This document shows, one piece after another, positions 1 through 7,704 of a DNA stretch of 11,903 bases (the stretch's first letter is position 1; every line of letters begins with the position of its first letter). The stretch comes from an uncultured Campylobacter sp. GTDB taxonomy: Bacteria; Campylobacterota; Campylobacteria; Campylobacterales; Campylobacteraceae. The notes under the pieces were generated by a model, which saw only the letters and a list, made by a program, of their open reading frames with translations, was not told the DNA's origin and did not search any database. Position numbers and translations under genes: made by a program. The stretch is from the NCBI RefSeq assembly GCF_937997535.1, contig NZ_CALKTT010000020.1, forward strand, positions 1 through 11,903. The letters run 5' to 3'.

Positions 1-1220
1 TTAGCGCCTTGAAGCATTCCTTGATAGGTAAACCACTCTGAAACGAAGCCGTTTACCGGAGGAAGCGCTGCGATACCCATGATACCGATAAACATACCGA
101 CGGCAGTTAGGGGCATTTTTTTAACTAGTCCTCCTAGCACATCCATATTCTGCGTATGAGTAGCGTGGATTACAGAGCCTGCACATAAGAATAGCAAGCC
201 TTTGAATATCGCGTGATTTACTACATGGTAGCAGCCTGCTAAAAATCCGACTGCGGCTAGCGTTACATTGCCTGCTGCGACGCCGTAAATTCCGGTGCCA
301 AGACCTAGCAAGATAATACCGATATTTTCAACCGAGTGGTATGCAAGAAGCGCTTTAAAGTCGTGCTGGCACAACGCGTATAAAACGCCAAAAAGCGAGC
401 TGGCTGCTCCTAGGATCAAAACTGCAAGCCCAAAATAAATGCTTAGTGGCAAAAATAGCGTAAATTTAACAAGCGTAAAGAGCGCTACTTTGATCATAAC
501 GCCGCTCATTAGCGCAGAGACGTTTGACGGAGCCGCAGGGTGAGCTTGCGGTAGCCAGACGTGAAAAGGCCACATTCCCGCTTTTGAGCCGAAGCCGACC
601 AAAAATAGTATAAAAGCAGCCACGGAAGCACCCATCGGCATATTTACGTTTCCCCACTTTGCAAATTCAAAGCTTCCTGCGTAGTTTGCAATGATAAGTA
701 ATCCACAGGTGATACAAAATGCACCGATCTGCGCTATACCTAGATATACCATAACAGCTTTGAGCGTGCCTTTGCCATCGTTTACTATGATTAGAAATGA
801 CGAAATTAACGTCATAAGCTCCCATAAAACAGCGAAGCAAAATACATTATCCGCACTGATGACTAAAAGCATAGATAAGATGAAGGTATTAAATAAACAT
901 GCAAAAACGCCGATATTTGCCTTTCCGATATATTCCTCAGCGTAGCTCATGCCGTAAACGCTGCTTGCAAAGCCTATAAAAACGACTACGAAGCTGAAGA
1001 AATTTCCAAGCGGACTTAAAGCAAATTTTGGCGCATATAAGAAAGTACCGCCCAAAACGAAGCTGTCGCTTACGCCCATATTGGCTACGAAATGACACAT
1101 CGCATAAAAACAGCTGATAGCACCTAATCCAAATCCCACCTTAACAGCAGTTTTTGGAGCGCAGTATAAAAGGATACTAATTACTGCACTGACGATAAAT
1201 AAAGTATAGACGCTTATCAT
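1..1220 (-). CDS. hyfB: Hydrogenase-4 membrane subunit B (HyfB), 3' part missing
   Basis: This is a polytopic inner-membrane protein of the complex I NuoL/M/N and Mrp antiporter superfamily; in hydrogenase-4 it belongs to the membrane arm thought to move ions while formate is turned into H2. I translated it by hand from the ATG at 1220-1218; the frame stays open to the window edge, giving 406 residues of a protein that is about 670 residues in E. coli. It shows many hydrophobic segments and the family's charged membrane residues: E134 in an LWELM segment, K213 in GSKAGMWPFH, K244 in MIKVAL, and H336 and K340 in the NHAIFKGLLF segment. The start codon overlaps the hyfA stop as ATGA and is preceded by AAGGAGG (1227-1233), so the two are translationally coupled. 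The HyfB assignment over other NuoL-like proteins rests on the motifs and the hyfA neighbour. Confidence 0.9.
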   Translation of the reverse strand, partial: MISVYTLFIVSAVISILLYCAPKTAVKVGFGLGAISCFYAMCHFVANMGVSDSFVLGGTFLYAPKFALSPLGNFFSFVVVFIGFASSVYGMSYAEEYIGKANIGVFACLFNTFILSMLLVISADNVFCFAVLWELMTLISSFLIIVNDGKGTLKAVMVYLGIAQIGAFCITCGLLIIANYAGSFEFAKWGNVNMPMGASVAAFILFLVGFGSKAGMWPFHVWLPQAHPAAPSNVSALMSGVMIKVALFTLVKFTLFLPLSIYFGLAVLILGAASSLFGVLYALCQHDFKALLAYHSVENIGIILLGLGTGIYGVAAGNVTLAAVGFLAGCYHVVNHAIFKGLLFLCAGSVIHATHTQNMDVLGGLVKKMPLTAVGMFIGIMGIAALPPVNGFVSEWFTYQGMLQGA

Positions 1221-1816
1221 TTTGCGCCTCCTTCTTTTTTGGCGACGCAACTGATTTCGCCGTTTAATACGTCTTTTGCAAAAGCATTAGCCGCATCGTA
1301 GTCTATCGCAAAGCCCAATTTATGCTTACCTTCTTTAGGATCTATCATAATGATAGCGCTAGTTGGGCAAACCTCGACGCATGCAGGACCGTTCTCGCGT
1401 CCGTTGCATAGATCGCATTTGATGGCGGTGCTTTTGGCGCCCGCTTGGCTTTCGATCTCGAGATAATACTTCGGCTCGACCGCATAATTTACTGACGGCA
1501 TAAGCTCGGCATTCGAGCTGATCGCGCCATAAGGACAGGCGAGCGTACACATCTTGCATCCGATGCAAATTTCTTCGTGTAATTCGATATAGTTATTATC
1601 GAAGCGAAGCGCACCGGTAGGGCAGACATTTGCGCATGGTCCGTCATCGCACTGCCTGCACTGCGTAGGCATAACGCCGTAAGCCTGTCTAAGCACAGTA
1701 AGTCGCGATTTAGCAAGCTTGCCGCGCTCGTAGGCACTTGAGTAACAGGCCGCCATGCACGTCGTGCAACCGATACATCGTTTGTAATCGCAGATTACAA
1801 ATTTATGTTGTTTCAT
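1217..1816 (-). CDS. hyfA: Four-cluster [4Fe-4S] ferredoxin-like electron-transfer subunit, HyfA
   Basis: A cytoplasmic iron-sulfur protein of the HyfA/HycB/HydN family that carries electrons from formate dehydrogenase to the hydrogenase module. It has 199 residues (E. coli HyfA is about 205). Sixteen cysteines form four cluster motifs: C14-C17-C20-C24, C53-C56-C61-C65, C84-C87-C90-C94 and C134-C137-C146-C150, with the usual mixed pairing expected between first and fourth and between second and third. No signal peptide or membrane helix is visible, so it should stay in the cytoplasm. The start at 1816 follows a good ribosome site (AAGGAGAAAGG, 4 bases or fewer away). It is the first gene of a leftward operon and overlaps hyfB by 4 bases. 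Linkage to hyfB favours HyfA over HydN; divergent fdhF supplies the likely electron donor. Confidence 0.9.
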   Translation of the reverse strand: MKQHKFVICDYKRCIGCTTCMAACYSSAYERGKLAKSRLTVLRQAYGVMPTQCRQCDDGPCANVCPTGALRFDNNYIELHEEICIGCKMCTLACPYGAISSNAELMPSVNYAVEPKYYLEIESQAGAKSTAIKCDLCNGRENGPACVEVCPTSAIIMIDPKEGKHKLGFAIDYDAANAFAKDVLNGEISCVAKKEGGAK

Positions 1817-1872
1817 ACCTTTCTCCTTGACTTAAGGAATTTTAAAAATTTTTTACTAAAAATTTTGGTGTA

Positions 1873-1878
1873 ATTATA
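1873..1878 (-). promoter_or_regulatory. Probable -10 box of the hyfA-hyfB operon
   Basis: A perfect TATAAT on the minus strand about 57 bases upstream of the hyfA ATG, in an AT-rich setting with no recognisable -35 box, as is usual for the Campylobacter housekeeping sigma factor. Transcription would start near 1866. I saw no convincing sigma-54 site (GG-N10-GC), the class that drives the E. coli formate hydrogenlyase genes. Confidence 0.55.
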
Positions 1879-1899
1879 TTTAAGTCCGCAAAAAAATTC

Positions 1900-1915
1900 C
1901 GTCATTTATCTGACG
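1900..1915. promoter_or_regulatory. Inverted repeat CGTCA-N6-TGACG, possible operator
   Basis: Perfect 5-base arms with a 6-base spacer, covering the place where a -35 element of the hyfA promoter would fall. The 16-base two-fold symmetry suits a dimeric regulator, either a repressor or an activator contacting RNA polymerase. It does not match the usual FNR/CRP half-site TTGA, so the regulator is unknown. Short arms mean chance is possible. Confidence 0.3.
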
Positions 1916-1923
1916 ATATTTGG

Positions 1924-1940
1924 AATTTATTTGATAAATT
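1924..1940. promoter_or_regulatory. Perfect 17-base palindrome (AATTTAT-TTG-ATAAATT), possible operator
   Basis: Seven-base arms match exactly around a TTG centre, about 50 bases upstream of the hyfA -10 box and inside the divergent hyfA/fdhF control region. It could bind a regulator shared by both transcripts. The arms are all A/T in an AT-rich spacer, so chance symmetry is a real alternative. Confidence 0.3.
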
Positions 1941-2145
1941 TGCTTTCAAAGCTTAAATTTAAAAACTAATTTCTTTTTTAAACCGGTTCGTTGATTATTT
2001 GCTTTAAATATCTAGTATATCAGTATTAAAGTATATTTTAAAATTTAAATTACTATTTAAATTACCCCAATTTACTCCTAATTATAATTGAAAAAATTCT
2101 TTTAGCTTAAGACAAAATTTCAATTTTATTTTAGGTAAGAATTTA

Positions 2146-2151
2146 TATAAT
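2146..2151 (+). promoter_or_regulatory. Probable -10 box of fdhF
   Basis: A perfect TATAAT about 60 bases upstream of the fdhF start codon, preceded by T-rich sequence and no clear -35 box. Transcription would start near 2158. It faces away from the hyfA promoter, leaving some 270 bases between the two -10 boxes for shared regulation. Confidence 0.55.
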
Positions 2152-2210
2152 TGTGCCGAAATTGCATATATGGTAATTTTGCATGTTTAGTATTTTCGAA
2201 AGGAGAAAAT

Positions 2211-4478
2211 ATGGCGAATAAAGGCAAGGTCATATGCCCTTATTGTGGCACAGGCTGTCAAATTGAGCTGACTGCGGAAGACAATTATATCAAATCCGCA
2301 ACCGGCGTAAGCGACAACCCCGTAAATCAAGGTTGTTTATGTTTGAAAGGTTACTACGGATGGAATTACGTAGGCTCTAGAGATAGACTTACTACTCCGC
2401 TAATTCGTAAAAAGAATGGCAAATTTAGTAAAGATGGCGATTTGGTCGAGGCTAGCTGGGACGAAGCGCTTGATCTGGTTGCTAAAAAGATGCTCGAAGT
2501 TAAAGAAAAATACGGCGCCGACGCGATAGCCGGAAACTATTCCGCACGCTGTACGCATGAGGATAACTACGTAGCGCAGAAGCTACTTAGAATTTTAGGT
2601 ACGAATAATATCGATCACTGCGCGCGCATTTGACACGCTCCGACTGTGGCAGGTCTTGCCAAAACAATCGGTAACGGAGCGGCTACAAATAGCTTCACGG
2701 AGATCGGAACTCACAGCAACTGCATTATGATGATCGGCTCAAACCCGGAAAATGGTCACCCGATCGTAGCTATGCACGTTCAAAGAGCGCTAAATAGAGG
2801 AGCTAAACTCATCGTAATTGACCCGGTTAAGACGGAATTTGCAAATCGCGCAGATATCCACCTCCAGCTTGAGCCGGAGCACAATATCCCGGTTATAAAC
2901 GCTTTAATCCATGCTATTATCGACGAGGATTTGGTAAATCATGAATTCGTTAATAAATACACCAAGGGTTTTGAATATGTAAAAGAGGCGGTTAAGGATT
3001 ATTCGCCTGAGGCCGTAGCTAAATACACTAGGTTAAACGCTGAAGATATTAGAAAAGCGGCTAGAATTTACGCTACTACGCGACCTGCGGTCATCACGCA
3101 CGGCATGGGCGTAACTCACTTCAATCACGGCGTGGGCGCGGTCTGCGACATTTCAAATTTAATGCTCGTAACGGGCAATGTGGGCGAGCTCGGAAGCGGC
3201 GATCTACCGATCCGTGGACAAGAAAACGTTCAAGGCTGCTGCGATATGGGAATGCTTCCTAACGTATTTACCGGCTATAAAGCCGTAACCGACGAAAGTG
3301 CCCGTGATTGGTTTGAGCGCCAGTGGAATTTGCCAAAAGGTCATCTAAATGGCAAGATCGGCATTCATAAAACCGAAGTGCCTGACGCAATTCTTGATGG
3401 TAGGGTAAAATTCTTCTGGACGATGGGTGAAAACCCGGTTATGACCGATCCGAACGCAAACCACTTCTTGCGCGCGATTTCGCAGGTAGAGATGTATGTG
3501 ATCCAAGATATTTTCTTAACTGAGACGAGTCGCAAAGCAGATGTCGTGCTTCCTGGAGCTTGCAGCGGCGAGAAGGAGGGCACTTATGCTAACGCCGAGC
3601 GCCGCGTACAGCATAGTGAGATTGTAGTTGCCCCTCCGGGACAAGCTAGACAAGACTGGGCTATCATCTGCGAGCTTGCCAGACGCCTAGGTCTAGGAGA
3701 TTATTTCACATTCCAATCTCCTGAGCAGATTTGGGAAGAGGTGCGCAGGGTAGCTCCACACAACTACGGCGGAATGAGCTATTACCGCATCAAAAAATAC
3801 CACGGACTTCACTGGCCGTGCCCTGATGAGAATTCTATGGGCGGACCTGCATTGTATCTTGATAAGAAATTCTTTACTCCGGACGGTAAAGGAAATTTCG
3901 TCCCGGTTCTATTCGTGGATGATAAGAGCAAGATCGAAAGCGCCAAAGAGGAATTCGCAAAGCGTATGAATATGCCGAAAGATTATCCTGTAATGGCAGG
4001 CTCCGTGGACGAGAAGACCGACGAGGAGTTCCCGATCCAGCTTCTAACTACGCGTAAGGTTTACGAGTACGCAGGAGGCGCGATGACTAGGCGCTCTAAG
4101 ACCGTCGAGCAGGGCGGCGACGCGATAGGACCGATTGCGGAAATGAATCCGAAACTCGCCGAGCGATACGGAATTTCACAGGGCGATTTCATCGTCGCGT
4201 GGAGCCGCTACGGCTATATCGCGATCAAGGCGGACATCACCGAATGTATAATGGATGGTATCATTCAGATGTCTTATCACTACTGGGAGAGCTGCTGCAA
4301 CGAGCTAACGAGCGGCGGCTGGGATCTAATCGCCAAAACGCCTACGTTTAAGGCGGCGATTCAGATTAAAAAGATCGATGAAGAGGAATTTTTGCGTATC
4401 CGCGAGCTTAAGCGCATTAAGTTTCAGACCAACAAGGTCGTTTACGACGACTTCCACCACCATCCGATTAAATTCTAA
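2211..4478 (+). CDS. fdhF: Formate dehydrogenase H, selenocysteine-containing molybdopterin enzyme
   Basis: Oxidises formate to CO2 in the cytoplasm and hands two electrons to a ferredoxin-like partner, here most likely HyfA. The 755-residue reading frame contains an in-frame TGA (2631-2633) read as selenocysteine 141; E. coli FdhF has Sec140. Visible in order: an N-terminal [4Fe-4S] site (C9, C12, C16, C44) followed by K46; the active-site segment CARI-Sec-H142; R335 in PIRGQENVQG, matching catalytic E. coli R333; and a C-terminal molybdopterin dinucleotide-binding domain. There is no twin-arginine signal, unlike periplasmic FdnG/FdhA types. The start at 2211 is chosen because AAAGGAG sits just upstream and the cysteine motif begins at residue 9; the frame opens earlier (2151) without a ribosome site. 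It is about 40 residues longer than the E. coli enzyme, mostly in the C-terminal third. Without UGA decoding it would be mis-called as two genes. Confidence 0.96.
2631..2680 (+). promoter_or_regulatory. Bacterial SECIS element directing UGA to selenocysteine
   Basis: Right after the TGA, bases 2647-2651 (TGGCA) and 2657-2661 (TGCCA) form a 5-pair stem closing a GGTCT loop (2652-2656). This matches the SelB-recognised loop of E. coli fdhF, and in both genes exactly 18 bases lie between the TGA and the loop GG. An outer helix can form between GCTCCG (2637-2642) and CGGAGC (2675-2680). The element is inside the coding region, as in other bacteria, so the sequence serves both coding and decoding. 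Confidence 0.9.
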
Positions 4479-4494
4479 GAATTTAATCTTATCC

Positions 4495-4529
4495 GTAGAT
4501 TCGGGGCTATGCTCCCGAATCTACTTTTT
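4495..4529 (+). terminator. Rho-independent terminator of fdhF
   Basis: A perfect 11-pair stem (GTAGATTCGGG at 4495-4505 with its complement at 4514-4524) closes an 8-base loop and is followed by five Ts. It lies 16 bases after the fdhF stop. A second, AT-rich 9-pair inverted repeat (4466-4474 with 4480-4488) sits directly upstream with the stop codon in its loop. Confidence 0.88.
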
Positions 4530-5110
4530 AACAATCAATTCAAATAGTATGAACAATCCAAATAATATGAAATTTTTACGATCTAGCTGTATTGCGATAT
4601 TTTAAAGATCAAAAATTTCAAAATTCAATCAATTCAGCGATATTTTAATACGCCTCTTCGCGTAGTCGCACTATTGAATAAAAGGGCATAGAATTTATCC
4701 GCTATTGCGTTAATAGATGCGGCTGCAGAGACCGGGCATTCGCGATTTATCAAATCCTAATAAATTAGCCTTAATTAGAGCGGCGCAATGGAGTAAATTT
4801 TAAAGATAAGCATGATAATAAGGCTATTTTATCGCGACAAATCTTACCAAATTACATTATTGATTAAATTTTAGCGTGCGTAGGCTGATTTTATGCGAAT
4901 TAGCCTATATTGCCAAGTAGCGCTGCAATTTTAATAACGCAAATGCAATTTTTGTGATTTTAATATATAAATGCAAAAGGCTCATAGGCTTTTAAAGCGC
5001 TAGACGCGGCTTTTAGTCTTAATGGTCGCAAATACCGGTTTCTAGCATAACCGGAGTAGTTTCGCGCTCCGTCTGAAATCCATAAATTTTGATTTTAAAA
5101 TTTTAGATTT

Positions 5111-5150
5111 AAAATTCCGAATTCCGCCGTGCTTGGAGCTCGGAATTTTT
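5111..5150. terminator. Hairpin with T-run, possible (bidirectional) terminator
   Basis: AAAATTCCGA at 5111-5120 pairs perfectly with 5140-5149, followed by further Ts and TTTTATTTT on the plus strand. On the minus strand the stem is also followed by T-rich sequence, so it could end leftward transcription coming from the TRAP gene some 300 bases away, or a rightward small RNA starting near 4975. The 19-base loop is large and the stem GC-poor, so termination is only plausible. Confidence 0.4.
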
Positions 5151-5223
5151 ATAATTTTATTTTATCGCGTGTTTTTGGCGTTCTATTTTCACGCGGGAGC
5201 CCTTTGCTGCGCCAGATCACGCC

Positions 5224-5356
5224 GCTTATGATGTTAAAGTTATTGCGCCAAAGCTTCTGCCTGCTTGCGGATGAGATTTATGAAATTAGGCTCTGATATT
5301 GAAGCTATTGTGCTAAAGCTGCTGCGGCAGAATTCCATCTACTTTATGCAAAAATA
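5224..5356. repeat. Degenerate tandem repeat, about 66-base period
   Basis: The segment at 5224-5260 recurs at 5290-5325 with roughly three quarters of bases identical and one single-base gap. The second half of each unit is weaker but shares an ATTTATG/CTTTATG block. Read rightward the copies give related peptides (VKVIAPKLLP and IEAIVLKLLR), but each frame soon meets a stop, so this looks like decayed repeat DNA rather than a gene. Confidence 0.45.
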
Positions 5357-5426
5357 GTTAGAATTTCTGCCGCTTGTCGCTCCTGAGATACTTATTATGC
5401 CGATCTGTTCGTCGCACCTTATTTTT

Positions 5427-5502
5427 ATCGCTCGCAGCGCCCGCTTTACTTTGTCGCGCCTAAATTTTTGCTGTCAGTCGCGTTAGAATCGCTCGCAGCG
5501 CC
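5427..5502. repeat. Repeat copies spanning the stop codon of the TRAP gene
   Basis: An exact 15-base direct repeat (ATCGCTCGCAGCGCC) occurs at 5427-5441, beyond the stop, and at 5488-5502, inside the gene, 61 bases apart. Shorter related blocks built on GTCGCACC/GTCGCGCC occur near 5411, 5453 and 5533. On the coding strand each gives a Gly-Ala-(Thr/Ala)-Ser type unit. The downstream copies are in other frames from the gene. Confidence 0.6.
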
Positions 5503-6639
5503 GTGATTTTCGCTGCTTGCAGAATCTGAGCTCGTCGCACCGCTAGAGCCTGCGGAGATTGGATTTGCTGCACTTTCGCCTGCGATGCCGCTTACGTTAT
5601 TTATGTAGGCTACGGTGCTTATTTTATTCCATTCTCTGCCGATTTTCAAAAATGCGCGCTGGCTGTCTAGGATCTCTTTAAACATCGGATCTTTCGCCGC
5701 TTCTTCGTCTAAGATCTCATTCGTTGCTTTTTTAAGCGCGGCTATCACGTCTGCAGGGAAGTCGCGCACCTGCACATCCGGAAACTGCGCTTTTAGCTCC
5801 GCCCAAATGCGAGCGTTTTCATAAAAGCCCTTATTTTGGAAGTTCTCTCCGGCAAGTCTTGCTGCAGCCTCTAAGATCGCTTGAAGATCCGCAGGCAGCT
5901 TCTCTAGCGCCTTTTGATTTACCAGCAGTTGGCAGTCTCCCATAGGCTCTTGCCAGCCTGTGTAGTAGTATTTAGCCACTTTGTGAAATCCAAGTGGCAT
6001 ATCATAGACAGGGCTTACCCACTCGACCGCGTCGATCGTACCCATCTCTAACGCCATAAATAGCTCGCCCGTAGGCACCGTGTTTATAGTAGCACCTAGC
6101 TTGCTCATCACCTCTCCGCCTAGCCCTGGTATGCGGAATTTAAGCCCTTGCAAATCTGCAACCGAGTTGATCTCTTTTTTAAACCAGCCGCCCATTTGCA
6201 TGCCGGTAGATCCCATCAAAAAGGTCTTCATACCGTATTGCGCGAACATCTTATCATTAAGCTCTCGCCCACCACCATAGTAATACCACGCGTGCTGCTC
6301 ATCAGTAGTCATACCGAAAGGCACCGCCGTCCAGAGCATAGTTTTGGCGTCTTTGCCTTTATAATAATAAAGCGAAGTATATCCTAGATCGTATTGACCG
6401 CTTTTGACGAAGTCGAATATGCCAAAGCTTGCCTTGTGCTTGCTCGGCGTATCGATGCGGATCTGAAGCCTACCACCACTAAGGCTTTCGGCATAGTTTT
6501 TAAAATCCTCGGCGGCAGCGCCCAAAACGGGCGTAGTCGCCTCCCACGTACTAGCAAGTCTTAGGCGATATACCTTATCGTCGCCGAAAAGCTGCGAGCC
6601 CAAAAGCATGAGACATGCAAACAAAAAAATCTTTTTCAT
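5446..6639 (-). CDS. TRAP transporter periplasmic substrate-binding protein, TakP/DctP-like
   Basis: A secreted solute receptor that captures an organic acid in the periplasm and delivers it to a DctQM permease. The 397-residue product starts with a signal peptide (residues 1 to about 19, MKKIF then a hydrophobic core). The binding domain spans about 22-347 and shows the family hallmarks: GMQMGGWF near 146-153, GLKFRIPGLGGEV at 165-177 with R169 as the expected carboxylate-binding arginine, and GTIDAVEWVSP at 200-210. These fit the TakP-like group that binds 2-oxoacids or lactate; the exact ligand is inference. Residues 348-397 are an odd tail rich in Ser, Ala, Asn and Asp, absent from typical members of about 330-360 residues. 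The start at 6639 follows AAAGGAT; an in-frame ATG at 6669 would spoil the signal peptide. No DctQ or DctM gene is adjacent, so it must use a permease encoded elsewhere. Confidence 0.88.
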   Translation of the reverse strand: MKKIFLFACLMLLGSQLFGDDKVYRLRLASTWEATTPVLGAAAEDFKNYAESLSGGRLQIRIDTPSKHKASFGIFDFVKSGQYDLGYTSLYYYKGKDAKTMLWTAVPFGMTTDEQHAWYYYGGGRELNDKMFAQYGMKTFLMGSTGMQMGGWFKKEINSVADLQGLKFRIPGLGGEVMSKLGATINTVPTGELFMALEMGTIDAVEWVSPVYDMPLGFHKVAKYYYTGWQEPMGDCQLLVNQKALEKLPADLQAILEAAARLAGENFQNKGFYENARIWAELKAQFPDVQVRDFPADVIAALKKATNEILDEEAAKDPMFKEILDSQRAFLKIGREWNKISTVAYINNVSGIAGESAANPISAGSSGATSSDSASSENHGAASDSNATDSKNLGATK

Positions 6640-7704
6640 TTCTATCCTTTCATAAAGTTTTAAATTCATAAAATTTCAAAATTTAGCGCGCCGCCGGCTT
6701 AAAATTTAATCGCGCTCTGCGTCACTGCTACGAAGTTCTGCTTCACGGTGCCTATTTTATCGACACGTTGCTTTGCTATTCTATTTTACGACGCTTCATC
6801 TTATAGGCACCTTGCTCTGCAAATGTCTTATTCCGCGACATTTTACTTCTTAGCGCCCTGCCCAAGCTTTTTATTTTACTATGCCTGGCTTTGCGACGAT
6901 AGAGTGCCGCGTTCGTTTAATTTCGCTACGTTCGGATGTTACCACACCTGCACCATATCTAGCGATAATATTTTATCAAGCGCGCTTGCTTAAAAGCTTC
7001 CAGCGCGGATCTTTTTTGCTTAGAAATAACAAAAGTATCTTAAAATGCTATCTTTGCGCCTTTGCAGATAAAATTCTCTTTTTCTTTCAAAGCGAGCTTT
7101 GTCATTATCGGCAAGCTTAGACGCTATGCCATTTTTTGATCTTAGACGGCAGAATCGTGCTTTTAAATTTAAAATTCCGCAATCTGCGTGATCTTCGCGC
7201 CACACTGGCAAGCAAAGATTTAGCCTTTATATTTAAATTTTGCGCCTTAGTTGAGCGCAAAATTCCGCGCGGAGTTTTGATGCAAATTCTGCGAGAAGCC
7301 TAGATTAGAATTTTATGCAGAGCCGCCCCGCGTTGTCTAAAATTTTTTGCAAAATTCCGTGCCGCAAAATGCACTTAAAATTTTAAATTTGCTATTGCGC
7401 GGAATTTCTTAGCGTAAATTCTAAGCCTTGAAATTTTGCTCTTGTTTGACGGTATAAAATTTTAAAATTAAATTCTGCAACTGCCATGCCTTAAAATTTT
7501 ATTTGCAAAACATGCTTGCTAAATTTTAAAATTTTAAATCTAAACCCGCAAAATTCTGTATTTTGCGTTTTGAAATTCTATTTAGCAAAATTTTATCTCG
7601 CGGATTTCTTGCTCTATAAATTTCTGCGTTTGGTAAAATTTTGCTCCGCAAGTTTGCGCCTCGTAAAATTCTAGCTCGCAAAATTTCGCTTAAAATTCCG
7701 CAAG
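6640..7704. other. Gene-poor spacer of degenerate AT-rich repeats
   Basis: About 1 kb between the TRAP gene and the 80-residue gene without a supportable coding region; the open frames at 6748-7211 have no family resemblance and no good ribosome site. The part at 6720-6920 carries recurring blocks such as TATTTTATCG, TATTTTACGA and TATTTTACTA. The part at 7240-7700 is dense in AAAATTTT, AAAATTCCGC and GCAAAATT motifs at irregular spacing. The TRAP gene promoter should lie at about 6645-6720, but I could not identify a convincing -10 box. Confidence 0.55.
6747..6811. repeat. Inverted repeat GGTGCCTAT ... ATAGGCACC
   Basis: Nine-base arms at 6747-6755 and 6803-6811 match perfectly around a 47-base interval, some 110-170 bases upstream of the TRAP gene start. 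It could form a hairpin in RNA or mark two operator half-sites. No T-run follows, so it is not a clear terminator. Function unknown. Confidence 0.35.

Larger units (their letters stand above)
4530..5445. other. Long spacer between fdhF and the TRAP gene, no convincing protein gene
   Basis: About 900 bases without a supportable reading frame. It holds a 12-base direct repeat (GCGATATTTTAA at 4594-4605 and 4637-4648), a promoter-like TATATA stretch near 4965, a hairpin with T-run at 5111-5150, and degenerate tandem repeats at 5224-5445 described separately. The stretch 4650-4960 shows nothing I can name. The two flanking genes converge on it, so it needs no promoter for either of them. Confidence 0.6.

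Noticed and set aside
1359..1737. Additional minus-strand frames inside hyfA
   Set aside because: They are alternative-frame readings of the cysteine-rich hyfA sequence with no own ribosome sites.
2151..2210. Upstream extension of the fdhF frame
   Set aside because: It lacks a ribosome site, overlaps the likely -10 box and transcript start, and the ATG at 2211 has a strong Shine-Dalgarno and places the cysteine motif where the family has it.
2631..2645. Nonsense mutation or gene split in fdhF
   Set aside because: The stop is TGA at the known selenocysteine position, the frame is unchanged on both sides and a SECIS hairpin follows, so it is recoding and not a pseudogene.
4378..4605. Open frame overlapping the fdhF 3' end
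   Set aside because: It runs through the fdhF coding region and straight across the fdhF terminator; its translation is unlike any known protein.
6640..6669. Ten-residue longer N-terminus for the TRAP receptor
   Set aside because: The ATG at 6669 has no ribosome site and would place charged residues before the signal peptide; the ATG at 6639 has AAAGGAT at proper distance.
6748..7211. Short open frames on both strands in the large spacer
   Set aside because: Their translations are cysteine/phenylalanine- or arginine-rich with no family resemblance or ribosome sites, and they overlap one another in low-complexity DNA.
7240..7700. CRISPR-like array of AAAATT motifs
   Set aside because: Motifs are short, divergent and irregularly spaced, with no constant repeat length, unique spacers or cas genes.
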